A stretch of 64,000 nucleotides of DNA, from NCBI GenBank assembly GCA_948567375.1, contig OX419762.1, positions 23,886,608-23,950,607 on the forward strand, given 5' to 3'. Below, piece by piece: positions 41,557 through 51,802 of the stretch (positions within the stretch are counted from its first letter, which is position 1; each line of letters begins with the position of its first letter). The position numbers were made by a program, and so were the translations under genes. Source of the stretch: Lunularia cruciata (Eukaryota > Streptophyta > Marchantiopsida > Lunulariales > Lunulariaceae). The notes beneath the pieces are model-generated. The model saw only the letters and a list, made by a program, of their open reading frames with translations, did not search any database and was not told the origin of the DNA.

Positions 41557-43458
41557 CATGCTCCTCAACCAAGTCATCTCCACTACCAACCACATGTACC
41601 CTAGTAGTAGGAACCACATCATCCCTACTCTCACACAACATGGCAGCCAACCGGAATATTGGGGTTGGATCAACTCCCAATGTAAACATATCACTGGGCA
41701 AAAACAAAGGATGCCGCATTATCAGCTGAGCCGCCCCCAACATCATGCTAGACTCAGTTGGTGTAGTAGTAGGTGGCTGACTAGCAGGTAGTCCATCATG
41801 TACTCCATCACCATCCACCACACCTGCACTAGGACGTCTAGGAACCATGGATATCATCTGCAATGCCTCAGATAGTATGAAAGACTGGAGAAGTCTGACC
41901 TATCTCCCAACCTCTCCTCTCTGTGGGTCCAACTCCACTAATGCTCCTCTAGGCTTTGGAGCATGTATTGCACTCCTAGTCACTATTGCAGACACATCCA
42001 CCTGTATTGCTCCACACATGAAGTCCAAAGCATTTCTATCACCATCATATGAGGTGGAAGCCTCAGCACTCGAATCTGATCTCCTCTGAGCAATAGCCAT
42101 ACTAGCCAATCTTTGCTCCAACTGCTCAATCCGAGTAGCCATAGCTATGTCAAAAGTAAGGGCAAGTACTGCATTCCTACTAGGTGTAGATCCGCTACCA
42201 CTACCTCTACCACCTTGTCCTCCATGAACTTGAGCTCCTCTACTACTTGCCATAGCAGCCCTACCACTCCGTAACTCCGGGTGTAGGTCAAAACACCAGT
42301 CACTAGTGTGACCAAATCTGTGGCAATGCTCACATTGCCTCTATGTTGGCTGTGATGCACCAGAGGTATCAAGTCCGCTGCCTTGAGTACACTCTCTCTT
42401 ATGGTGAGGTCCACCACAAGTCCAACAAGCAACACTACTACTCACTGGCTGCTATTGACCTGCAAATGAAGGTAATGGTCTAACTCCACTAGGCACTCCA
42501 CTTGCTCCATAGGATCTGGGCTGTCCACCCTATCCTCAAAAACCAATTGGGAGTGGTGCACTCTGCTGCACTCTAGAAGAAGTCATAGCTGTAGATGAGG
42601 TCTCCCTACCTAATCCAGATGTCACCACTCTCTCCTCCACCATGTTGAGCTTAATACGCTCACCCAAACCAAAAACCACTACCAAAGTAGGCAAAGTAGC
42701 CTTTAACAACGTAGCATCACGAACTCTATGTTGTAACTCCCTGTCCAGTATCCCATACCAAAACTAGACTGCCTGGGCCTCAGTAACTCCTTGAGTGAAA
42801 TTGATCAGCTGCCTCATGCAAGTGTATGCCTCATGTAGGCTCTCTCCAGCCTTACACTGGAACTCCTACAAGCTCCTCAGCTTGTCAATCCGTACACCCT
42901 AGTAGTTCTGCTGCAAACACAAGAAACCTCTACCATGGGGTTAAACCTTGGTACCACACCACCTCCTGTAGTAGTACCTCCACTCATAGTAGTACTATCT
43001 CCAGCTAGTGCACCTCCACTAGCTCCACCAACACTACTCAAGCTAGAACTCGTAGGTACAGCCGATCTACTCTTGGCCATTGAGCCTAAAGTGATGGAGA
43101 CATAGTGTGGAGACCAATACTGTCTCCATAACTCAATCTCTTCCAAATGAGCTCTCTTGAACTCATGGAAGTCATCCATTGGCGGACCTTCTAGATGATG
43201 AAACAACCTCTTCCATGCCATGAAAGGTGTGAACAAAGTCGGGTTCTGCATCTGCTGCAAATCACACCAACTATCAAACTCTTGGATGAAGTCATCTAAC
43301 TCAATGGTACCTATTGTACCAGAGTAATTCCTAGGGCCTTTGGAGGCCCCATAAATCTTGTCCATGTCCCACAACAACGGTGCAGACACACCAAGTGCAC
43401 TCTCAACTAAATCAGCTCCTATGTCAAACTCCAACTCACAATCAATCTCCTCCCTCAC
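41557..43458 (-). pseudogene. gag: gag of element C with two zinc knuckles
   Basis: An ATG-led frame at 43458 gives MREEIDCELEFDIGADLVE and the gag core (IELDDFIQEFDSWCDLQQMQ, PFMAWKRLFHHLEGPPMDD). A Ser/Gly/Thr-rich region follows (42900-43080), then decayed core sequence. Two knuckles are present: CWTCGGPHHKREC near 42400-42435 and CEHCHRFGHTSDWC near 42300-42340. The C-terminal part (41557-42253) includes a helical MATRIEQLEQRLASMAIAQR and shares the frame of PR-methyltransferase-RT once S3 and its duplication (1833 bp, a multiple of three) are removed. Gag would coat the element RNA. Confidence 0.8.
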
Positions 43459-43476
43459 TCGGACCTAAGATACAGG

Positions 43477-43485
43477 CTGATACCA
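43477..43485 (-). promoter_or_regulatory. Possible primer-binding site of C (initiator tRNA-Met type)
   Basis: The minus strand reads TGGTATCAG followed by CCTGTATC, about 20 bp upstream of gag's first ATG. Only the first nine bases match the usual TGGTATCAGAGC. I cannot find a convincing LTR end next to it, so the call is tentative. Confidence 0.35.
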
Positions 43486-43489
43486 AGCA

Positions 43490-44849
43490 CCACTCTGAGT
43501 AAACCCACTGCATACTATACGGCTAACTCCTCTAAAATCTCCAAAGAACTCCATTGTGACAAAGTAACCGCAACAGCAAACATGAACCACCAATTGCAAC
43601 TGCAAGTCGTAACCACAAGTACCCCACCAAGTGCCAACACCACCATGTGCCAATACTAACTAGGCACCACCCACTAATGTAACTCTAACCGAGATAACTA
43701 CACTAGGGGAAAGGGCAACCTGTACCCTGCCATCATAACACGCACTCTCACGGTTTGCAGGTCATCACTTCCTGCCTCATCGGAGAGAAACAAAGGTAGT
43801 CTGACTAGTCATCACTCCAGCCTCACCACCGAGAGCACACCAGAGCACCAATGCTCAAAAGCCAGGGCACCTCACACAAATGTGGTGCATAAACAGGAAG
43901 CAAAGAATAGAGGGGGTGCAATCGCAAGAAATCTAAACAAAAAACCCTCCATCTCATAACACAACACGAGACTGACTCTGTCATTTGGCATTTGACATAA
44001 GAGAAGTTTGTATCTAAGTCCTAAGCTACCAGGATCACCAAGAATGGGATCAAATTGCCTCTCCTAGCCAAAGCTACATGTGTATAGATAATAGTGGCAG
44101 AGTCATTAGGACAACAAGTGAGGGTGGACCAATTGGCTAGGCACCAATCTAGGAACAAGAGATCTAGGGGTCAAACCTTGTTGCGCACAATCTAACAAGA
44201 AAGGCAGATTTTGCCAACCAATGACCAAGATCTACTCTAAACTAGCTAGCCCTTCTAGGCCTTCGTAGCCTCTCATAGCCCACAGCCCTATGCCTCGAAG
44301 CCTCTTAACCCCCAAATGAGGCCTTTCTTCTTGCCACTTCAAACCTCCTCCAAAATTGGCAAACTTCTCCAAACTTGCAAAAGTCCTCTAAATCTGGCCA
44401 AAATCTGACATAAATTCTAAATCTGACGTAAAATCTGACATAAACCCTAAATTTGGTTGTCTGCCAAATCCCCCGCTAACTTTCCACTCGAGCCAAATTG
44501 ACAACACGGGTTTTTCCATATCACAAATTCATGAGAATAGCTTCCCAACTCTACCTTCAATTTGACTTTCTGAGCCCAACTCGTAGCAAATTGGTCATGC
44601 CTTCATTTCGTGAGCTCAAAATCACAACCACTACTCAAAATTTGGTCCTTCTTTGCTCAAAAATTGGCCAGCACTTTCACACACCGTCTGCCTTATTGCC
44701 AAATCTTCATCAATTGAATGAGCTTCTGCACACTAGGGAAAAGCTGAACTTGAATCGAGCTACCAATGATCCATCGAGCTTGGAGATACCGCCAACACTC
44801 AAAGTTCTTACACTTGATTTCTCCCTAACTTGACTTCTCTTATGTTATT
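43490..44849 (-). other. Leader or LTR part of element C, no gene seen
   Basis: About 1.36 kb between the primer-site candidate and the recognisable terminal repeat. I see no supported gene. Around 44400-44460 a short motif of the type ATCTGACATAAA is repeated three times. This could be the rest of a ~1.8-kb 5' LTR or a long untranslated leader. No matching copy exists at the left end of C. Confidence 0.45.
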
Positions 44850-45284
44850 AGATTGTTTACCACTCTCAACTCAGATCAATACTTGATCTGTCACTCTATA
44901 AACTGCCAACAATTAGGCACTAATTACAGTCAAGCCACACCCACTCAAGCATAGAGAATCCAGGTGATGCTCGCCGGCCTTTGTCCACCATAGCTAGGAA
45001 CTCGAAGGCTCAACATCAGAGAAGTGAGCTCTCTCGAGCTGCACTTCGAAAGTATACCCCTTGGACTTGAGCTAGGTCTGAACCCTAACAGTCTAGTTGA
45101 TGGCACATTGGACGGTGCAAATGGTGCAAAGTGATGGTGGGCCCTACCGTGAAGTTGGTACCCCAAACACAAAATCTGACCGTTGGAAAGTAGTCTCTCA
45201 GAAACTGCTAAAATAACTCTATTTACTATCACTAGAACTCTAGTGTACGAGCAATCTAGATGAGACATTACAAATGATGTGACA
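44850..45284 (-). repeat. Terminal repeat of C (5' end copy)
   Basis: This block matches 5828-6280 over its whole length, with scattered differences. It ends GATGTGACA at 45284, where S1 sequence resumes (TCTTTCACAAATTCC). On the minus strand it starts TGTCACATCATTTG. The 105-bp block present twice at the left end is absent here. Confidence 0.75.
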
Positions 45285-45661
45285 TCTTTCACAAATTCCT
45301 CCTTCTTTGGGTCTCTCTAATTCTACTCCTAAATCCTCTTTTTGTGGTGCCCACATTTTTTGTTTTTTTTCAAAATAAAGAAGAAGAAGTGTATAAAGAA
45401 GTCTTGGATTGCGCCTATATGGCCAAAGAAGGCAAAGAAAAGAGTCAGAGAAGGAGCTCAACCCAAGGTGAAGACAGTCTAACAACCTTTCATCGGGGCA
45501 AGAAATTCAAGAAAGGACCGTTCAAAAACCGCCAGCCCATACGAGCAAAGGTTGATTGATAGTGACAAGTGCATGCAGGAGGTGTGATTTCTTGGTAGAA
45601 ACTCAAAGTGAAGAAAGACAAAGAAAGCAAACTCTATAAAAATCAAACTCGCAACAAAAAA

Positions 45662-48225
45662 ATGTCGAGTAATTTTCCTTCGCCGTTGAGAAGTCGTCTT
45701 GCACGTGATCATGGGAAGGGAAATAGAGTTGGAATCGCGTTAGTGTGTAAGGGAGAAGTCGCAAGAGTGAAATCAAGAGATAGTGAGAAGGCAAGAGAGA
45801 TAGGAGGAGGAAAGAAGAACTCCAAATTTGTACTGAGAAATCATGCAATTTGGAGGTTAGATGTGATTGCTAGGATTGAAGTCTTAAGCCGGCTTCGGAT
45901 CACTTTCTTAGCATGGAACTGGAATGTGAGCTTTCCAGGTTTCATGACAAAAATCATCAAGAGCAAGTGTCTCGATGGACCCGAGGAGGAAGGGAAGAGA
46001 GGAAATCCGGCTCGCTGGACAGAGTCGGATTGGAGACTCGTACTCGGGAAGGAAGCAGGCTCGGAGCATGGAGCCACGTTCTTGGGGAAGGGAGAGATAG
46101 CTCAAGAGGTGAGAGATGCATTCTCGTCAAAGCGGACGAAGAATGGATACAAAGTTGAGAGCTACAAAGACCCTATGAAGAGAGGAATTGTGAGTGCACT
46201 AATGGCCATCTTGAAGCCGGAGAGAACCACATATGTGATGAAACACCAAGCGGTGTTCTTTCACAAGTTATTTGCAGGAGAACCGATTAATTGGGCGAGG
46301 TGTTTCCATGGGAGAACAAGGCAAATGGTGTGGAATCTGCAGGATAAATTGCCTCCACACTACATTGTCCCGTTTGTAGTGCATTTCTACCTCGGGCTAA
46401 ATTTGCTGAACTTGGTAGAGCAAACTTGGATGGTGTTGTACTTCCATTCTGATTTGAGAAAGGAGGTCGATGTCAAGGAGCAGCAGTACATTTTGCAAAT
46501 CAGGAGCACCAATGACTACTACACAAAGATAGGGAAGAACGTGGAGATCAAGGTGAGTACCCCAAATACGAAGAAGAGAAGTCGGCATGGCAAAGCCAAA
46601 GACACAAAGAAACCTTGGAAGACCAGGAGAGGCAACCCAAGGCAAGGTATGATGGTGATCGAGTCGGAGGATGAAGACTCGGAAGGTGACGCCGAGCTTA
46701 AGACTTAAGACTTGGAACACAAGGAGGAGCCTAAGCTAACGCTTCAAAGTGGAGATACAAGTAGCAACAGCAATGAAGGAGGAGAAATGACATTGGCGTT
46801 GGCGGCTGCAAAAGAAGAAGAAGGAGTGCAGGCAGAAATCAAAGCTGAGGGCAACACACAGTTGGAAGACAAAGTAATTGAGCCCAAAGAGAAGAAGATT
46901 GCAGTACAGAGAGGAGTTTGTTCGAGACGTAAGGCAAAGTACGAAGCAAGTCCAAGTACGATGAAGGAAGAAGCACCTAAAAGCTCGGGAAGCGAGGCGT
47001 CTATTTCGATACAATGACTGCAGAGAAGAAGGCAAGTATCGGGTGAAGAAGAGGTAAAGAAGGAGATCACTCCACAGGTTGAAGTAGTTGCCAGTGATGG
47101 AGTGGAGTACTTTTGAGAAGTTGTGTGCCCATTGTTAGTAAAGCTAGAGTACAGGAAGAAGGAGATGCAATCGACTTGTCTAGAGGTGAAGACTGTGTTG
47201 CAGGTATTAGCAAGACTGGAAGAAGAAAACTCGGAGTTGAAGAAGAGTATAACCCGAGGTGAGGAGGAAAGAGAAGTACTGCGAGCGGAGGCAGTAGTGA
47301 GAAGTCAGGTAATTGAAGACCTGAAGAGAGAAGTGAATTATCAAGAGGATCTTGTGAAGAAGAGTGACATAGCAAGGGAGAGACAAGTAGTTGAGTGCGA
47401 GATCTTGAAGCAACAGTTTGTTGATTCAAGAGTAGAGGTTATCCATGTTATGGTGAGAGTAGCTGCAAAGGATCAAGAGCTCGATAGGGTGATGGAGAGT
47501 GTCAAGGAGAAGAAGCAACTTTGGCAGCAAGAGTTGGCAGCACAATATAGAGAAGAAGAAAGATTACGAGAGTTACTTTGTAATCAGGAAGAGAGAGTTG
47601 TACAGAAGGAGAAGGAGAAGGAGTTGGTGAAAGCCGAGTTCAAGGCGGAGTAGGCAATGTATAGGGAGGACTGGCTTGCGGATCGGGAATGTGAAAGGAA
47701 GACAAGATTGGAGCCTTTGAAGGAGATAGTCCTCCGGATGAACGCAATGTTAAGTACAGAGGCCAGCATTTGGATTGAAGAGACGAGGCTGCACGAATTG
47801 AAGTTGTTGGTGCAAGAGACGAGGCGAAGACAAGCAAAGGATACATATATGAATGCCTTGTTAATTAGTCTCAGAACTCGTGTAGACAGAAAGATCTTAG
47901 AGGTAGAAGATAACATTTCTATTAGATTAGACTTAGTGAAAATCGAGATAGAAAAACTTCAAAAAGATGTTAGAGCAAAACCCGAAGTAGATAACATAGG
48001 AGTACAAATGTCTTCGGAATGACCGGTGGAGACATAAGAGAAGAGTGGGTTGAGAGATGAAGAGTTAGATTACCCACTAGTGCAATTTCAGATCAGGAAA
48101 GAGAATTGCTGGATCTGGTAAAAGAAGTAGAAGATATGAAACCCGAGGAAAGAATATTAGGAAGTAAAATTACTTTGGGTTTGAGTTTGAAAGCCAATGA
48201 CGAAGTAGACATCGGATCGGACTAG
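45662..48225 (+). pseudogene. LTR-encoded coiled-coil protein in S4
   Basis: The ATG at 45662 (MSSNFPSPLRSRL) begins a frame open to a TAA at 46706-46708, about 348 codons. The same frame continues past stops at 46708, 47015 (TGA), 47115 (TGA), 47651 (TAG) and 48020 to near 48022, and one frame change later ends EVDIGSD at 48223-48225. Conserved parts are ESDWRLVLGKEAGSEHGATF, ERTTYVMKHQAVFFHKLF, INWARCFHGRTRQMVWN, HFYLGLNLLN, then a basic-acidic linker and a coiled coil (EENSELKKS, KDQELDRVMESVKEKKQLWQ). Two of the stops are CGA in sister copies. Leader length from LTR start to ATG is 319 nt. Confidence 0.82.
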
Positions 48226-48340
48226 TAACAGATTTGAGATTTGAAGAGGCAAATATGAAGAGGTGCATTGTCATTTCGGATCTACAGGTTAAAATAGTTG
48301 TTGTAGAACGGTATAGTTGTTAGAACTGTCGAGTTGTTCA

Positions 48341-48350
48341 CTACTTAAGA
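48341..48350 (+). promoter_or_regulatory. TATA-like box region of S4
   Basis: CTACTTAAGA takes the place of CTATTTAAGA in L0 and S3, with the same downstream AGTGGCATTTG. It is 116 nt after the gene's stop. The C in the core may weaken it. Confidence 0.35.
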
Positions 48351-49023
48351 GTGGCATTTGTAGTCAAATGTTGTTCAGTGCTCATAATTTATGAGAATAG
48401 ATAAAGCAAAGTGTTGTGAAGCAGTGCTCGTTGCTTGAGCTTTATTCCGAGTATCAACTTTGCAATTTTGTTTGTGAGTGTTTGGAGAAATTCAAAGTGT
48501 AATTCAGTGTGCTTGTTGGATGTTGGATTCCGTAGCCTTGATCTTTATTCTGTGTGTTCAATCCTGAGTGCAGTGCAATTGGAGCAATGCCTTGATAGAT
48601 CTGAGAGGAATTGTAGTGTTGGTAGTATTCTGCATTTGTGAGTGCAGTGCAAGGTTGATGTGAAGCAATTTTGATTGAGGAAGTTGTGCCTTACGTGGAG
48701 GGGTGGAACACAATTCTGAGGCAAAGTCGTTTTGCAGTGAAGTGCCATTTTTGGGAGAGCCTAAATCATCACAATCAAGATTGTTTGGAAAGATTTGATG
48801 GAGTTGTGATTATGGAGTGTGAATTTGTGACAAGACTGCGAGTCAGTGCTTGTTACTCTCTTTTGGGTGTGGTTTCTACATGAGAGATTAAAGACACAAC
48901 CAAGAAGAACTAAAATTGTTACTTTGCTTTGTATTTGACCAATTCTGACTTGTATCTCTGCGGGAACAAACTTTACTTAACCAATTACCGCAAAAGTGAT
49001 ATTTGCCGGGTTGTCACACTTTT

Positions 49024-51570
49024 CCTATAATCTCTTCATTATGAACTACAATTGCACTCATATCTAATCTATATACATATTTATCTTTTGACCCACTCTT
49101 CTCTAATGTCTCATGTAACTCACCCAAAGACACTTGCACTCCTACTTTTACTTTTTCATACTTTGTACTCAACTTCATATCACTACAAAGTTTATCCAAG
49201 TCTGATCTAACAAGATCCAATTTGAGACACACACTATCTTCTACCTCAATCATCTTTCTATCTACATGATCTCTTAGATGGATCAGAAGATTGTTCAACT
49301 CGTACCCCTTGCCTTACTCTTCCTTGTCTCCTACACCAACAATTTCAACTCTTCCAACTTTATTTTGGCTTCAGTATTGAGCATTGCTTTCAATTCTTTT
49401 AATATTGCTCCTATTGCATCCGACTCCACCCTCAAAAATATCTTCTCCTTACTTTTATCCTCCTTTAGCTCATTTTGATACATCATCAACTCATCCTTGA
49501 ACTTAACCATCAATGCTTCTTTCTTTTGTCTATTCAAGACAAGTTGATCCTTAGCTCCTCTTAGCAATCCTTTGCAATTGTTCTTCCTCCCGACTACTCT
49601 CTGTTAACTCCCAATGCCAGGATTGGTTTTTCTTGGTCATGCTCTTCTTCATACTCTCCAACTCTTGCTCCATTACTGCTGCATTTGCCTTTGAATGTAT
49701 CACCTCCACTCGTGTGTTAGCAATTTCTCTTTTCATTACCTCAACCAATGCCAACTTCTCCTTCAATTCCTCCCTGCATTTCACCAAATCTTCTTTCATG
49801 GCTTCCAAGATTTTATCCCAAACAAGTACCTCCATCTGGAGTTCTTTGAATTTTGTCTCTACCTAAGTTAACTTGCCGCACAACACCAAGGTCTCCTCAC
49901 TCCATTTTGTCATGACTGCTAACTCATCCTTCACTTCTAGATGAGAACTTGTCATCTCCACTTTCTTCTACTACAGAAACAATAGAGGATACATGACCTT
50001 TGATAGATACTTCACTCCATCACAATTTCCTTTGTTGTCTTTGACATCTTCACCTTTGGTTGGTAGTTCTTCTACAGGGGCCTTACCCCAAAAGCAATCT
50101 TTGTATCTTCAATATTTCTCCATCTGAACTTTCTTCCTCCATAGTAGCTTTGCTTGGCTTGGTCCAACAACAACTTGAGTACTTATCTTCCTTCTAGAAA
50201 CTTTTGGAAATACTAATGCTCCCTCTTCCTCTTTCTTATACTCATGCTCAATTGTTGTCAACTCCAGACTTGGATTCTCTACCTCAATCCTTTCTCTGGA
50301 TTGCTGAACTTCAATTTCTCCTTTGCTACCACTACTTGACTCTTTGCTCTGTAGGCTGAACTCTTCTTCTTCTCCCAAGGCTTCTCCCTTTGACTTGGTT
50401 TCTCCTTCTGATTCCTCCTCCAAAGTCAATTCTTTCACTTCCACCAATGCAGGCTTTGGGTTAGGTTTTTGTAGCTTCTACAGCTATGCCAACATAATTC
50501 ATCCTTTTGGGTCTACTCTGCTTCCAAGGCATGGGTATATCCACTGCTACTGTTACTACCTTCCACTCCTCATGTTGTAATCATCATCTTCATGAACCCA
50601 CTTAATGTAGTATTGTTCACCAGCATCTACTTCCTTGCATAAATCCGGGTGAAAGTGGGATTGCATTCTACTTCTCTCCTCCGAGCTTAGCAGATTCAGC
50701 CCAAAGTAGAAATGAGCTGTGAAGGGTATATAGTGGGGCTGTATATGCATTCTCCAACCAGTGATCATCTGCCCCAGGTGTTGGTGCAGACATTTTGCCC
50801 AATCCACCACTTCTCATGCAACCATTTGATGGAAGTATACTGCTTGTTGCATCATGACATAGGTGGTTTTCTCTAGCTTGAACAAAGTCATCATTATGCT
50901 CATGATCCCTGTTTGCATTGGATTTTTATAACTATCCACCTTCTACCCATTCTTGGTGCGAGGTCTATTGAACAAATTCCTCACCTTGGCAGTTTCTTCC
51001 AATGCATCACACTTTTGATAGAAGTTGGCACCTCTGACCTCTCTTGCTTATCTCCCCAGGACTAATCTCCAATCCAATTCAGTTCATTGAGCTGGATTTC
51101 CTCTCTTATCTTCATGCTTAGGACCATCCTTGCAATCACTAGTGGCAATTTCTGCCATGAACCCTAGAAAGCTCAAATTCTAGTCCAAGGCCAGAAATGT
51201 AATACAAAGCCTCAATAAGACTTCAATCCTCACCACTACATCTGATTGATGCATTGCTTATTCACTTTTGGGGCCATTGCGTGCTTCCTCACTCTCTATT
51301 TGTGAAATATCGAACCCAAGACTCTAACTCACTCTTCTCGTATGCTTGTAGTTTGCATTCCTTCTCAATAGGGATAGGATAGCGTCCAAACATTACATTA
51401 TTTCCTCTATGAAATTCTATTTTATAGTCCTTTGCTGATCGGTAATTCTTCAGTCGCTTCTCCATATTACTCACCGATTTTATGAGTTTGTTTCTTGTCA
51501 CTTTCAAGAACATCTTGGTCCCAAGGTAATCACTTTCTTCTTGTGCCCTTTCTTGATTGGTGGACCCCAA
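49024..51570 (-). pseudogene. LTR gene of S1, degraded
   Basis: Fragments in several minus-strand frames follow the order of the LTR gene: N-terminal area at 51289-51570 (MFGRYPIPIEKE inside), conserved domain at 50556-50810 (HFYFGLNLLSSEERSRMQS, then HFHPDLCKEV), Glu-rich linker at 50109-50447, coiled coil at 49551-49835 and 49331-49567, C-terminal part at 49014-49298. The last codons lie left of S4 and C. Divergence from B and S4 is strong, so S1 is older or of another subtype. Confidence 0.7.
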
Positions 51571-51802
51571 GGAAGGTTGTTATAGGTTCTTTGGATCAAG
51601 GGATGCCCCTGATATGATGTCCACTATCACCATCTTTGTACCCCCTTCTGTCCGATCCGAGTCCTTTTGACTTCAACCCAAGGTCAACTTCAGATTGAAC
51701 TTACACACATGATCTTTTGCTTTCTTCCCTGTTTAGCCCTCCTTTGGCTTTTCCCATGCATTTCTCTTTTAAAACACAAAAAAATGTGGATACCACAATT
51801 GG

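Larger units (their letters stand above)
5723..45284 (-). mobile_element. Element C: Ty3/gypsy retrotransposon with DNA methyltransferase and PHD finger
   Basis: C lies inside S1: S1 sequence stops at 5722 and resumes at 45285. Flanks TTCTT (5718-5722) and TCTTT (45285-45289) look like a 5-bp duplication shifted by one base. Removing A1 (27,881 bp with duplication) and S3 (1,833 bp) leaves about 9.85 kb. Minus-strand order is terminal repeat (45.28-44.85 kb), primer-site candidate, gag, protease, C5 methyltransferase, RT, RNase H, integrase, PHD finger, terminal repeat (6.39-5.72 kb). The ends read TGTCACATC and CGCACGACA on the minus strand. Exact LTR limits are unclear, because a 105-bp block is duplicated at the left end and missing at the right. 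Confidence 0.82.
45343..49018 (+). mobile_element. S4: solo family A LTR with its gene, inside S1
   Basis: S4 runs from TGTGGTGCCCACATTTTTTG at 45343 to GGGTTGTCACA at 49018 (3676 bp), with perfect CTTTT duplications at 45338-45342 and 49019-49023. It interrupts S1 in opposite orientation. Because it is flanked by a duplication on both sides and carries the whole coiled-coil gene, it proves that this gene is part of the LTR. Confidence 0.95.
4730..51797 (-). mobile_element. S1: solo family A LTR, split by element C and solo LTR S4
   Basis: S1 starts TGTGACAACCC at 4730 and ends ATGTGGATACCACA at 51797, the termini of a minus-oriented A LTR. The 5-bp target duplication is perfect: ATTGG at 4725-4729 and at 51798-51802. 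Removing S1 rejoins the RT of element D. S1 itself is in two blocks, 4730-5722 and 45285-51797. The second is further interrupted by S4 (45343-49018). Without guests it is about 3.82 kb, the usual A-LTR length. The LTR gene inside is heavily degraded. Confidence 0.88.

Noticed and set aside
44498-44833. Plus-strand frame of 111 codons in the leader area of C
   Set aside because: It has no recognisable motif, overlaps probable LTR or leader sequence of C on the other strand, and has no second copy to support it.
39724-49018. Coiled-coil gene as a host gene near retrotransposons
   Set aside because: It occurs in at least eight LTR copies at the same place, always inside LTR limits with target duplications. 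No host-type copy is seen.
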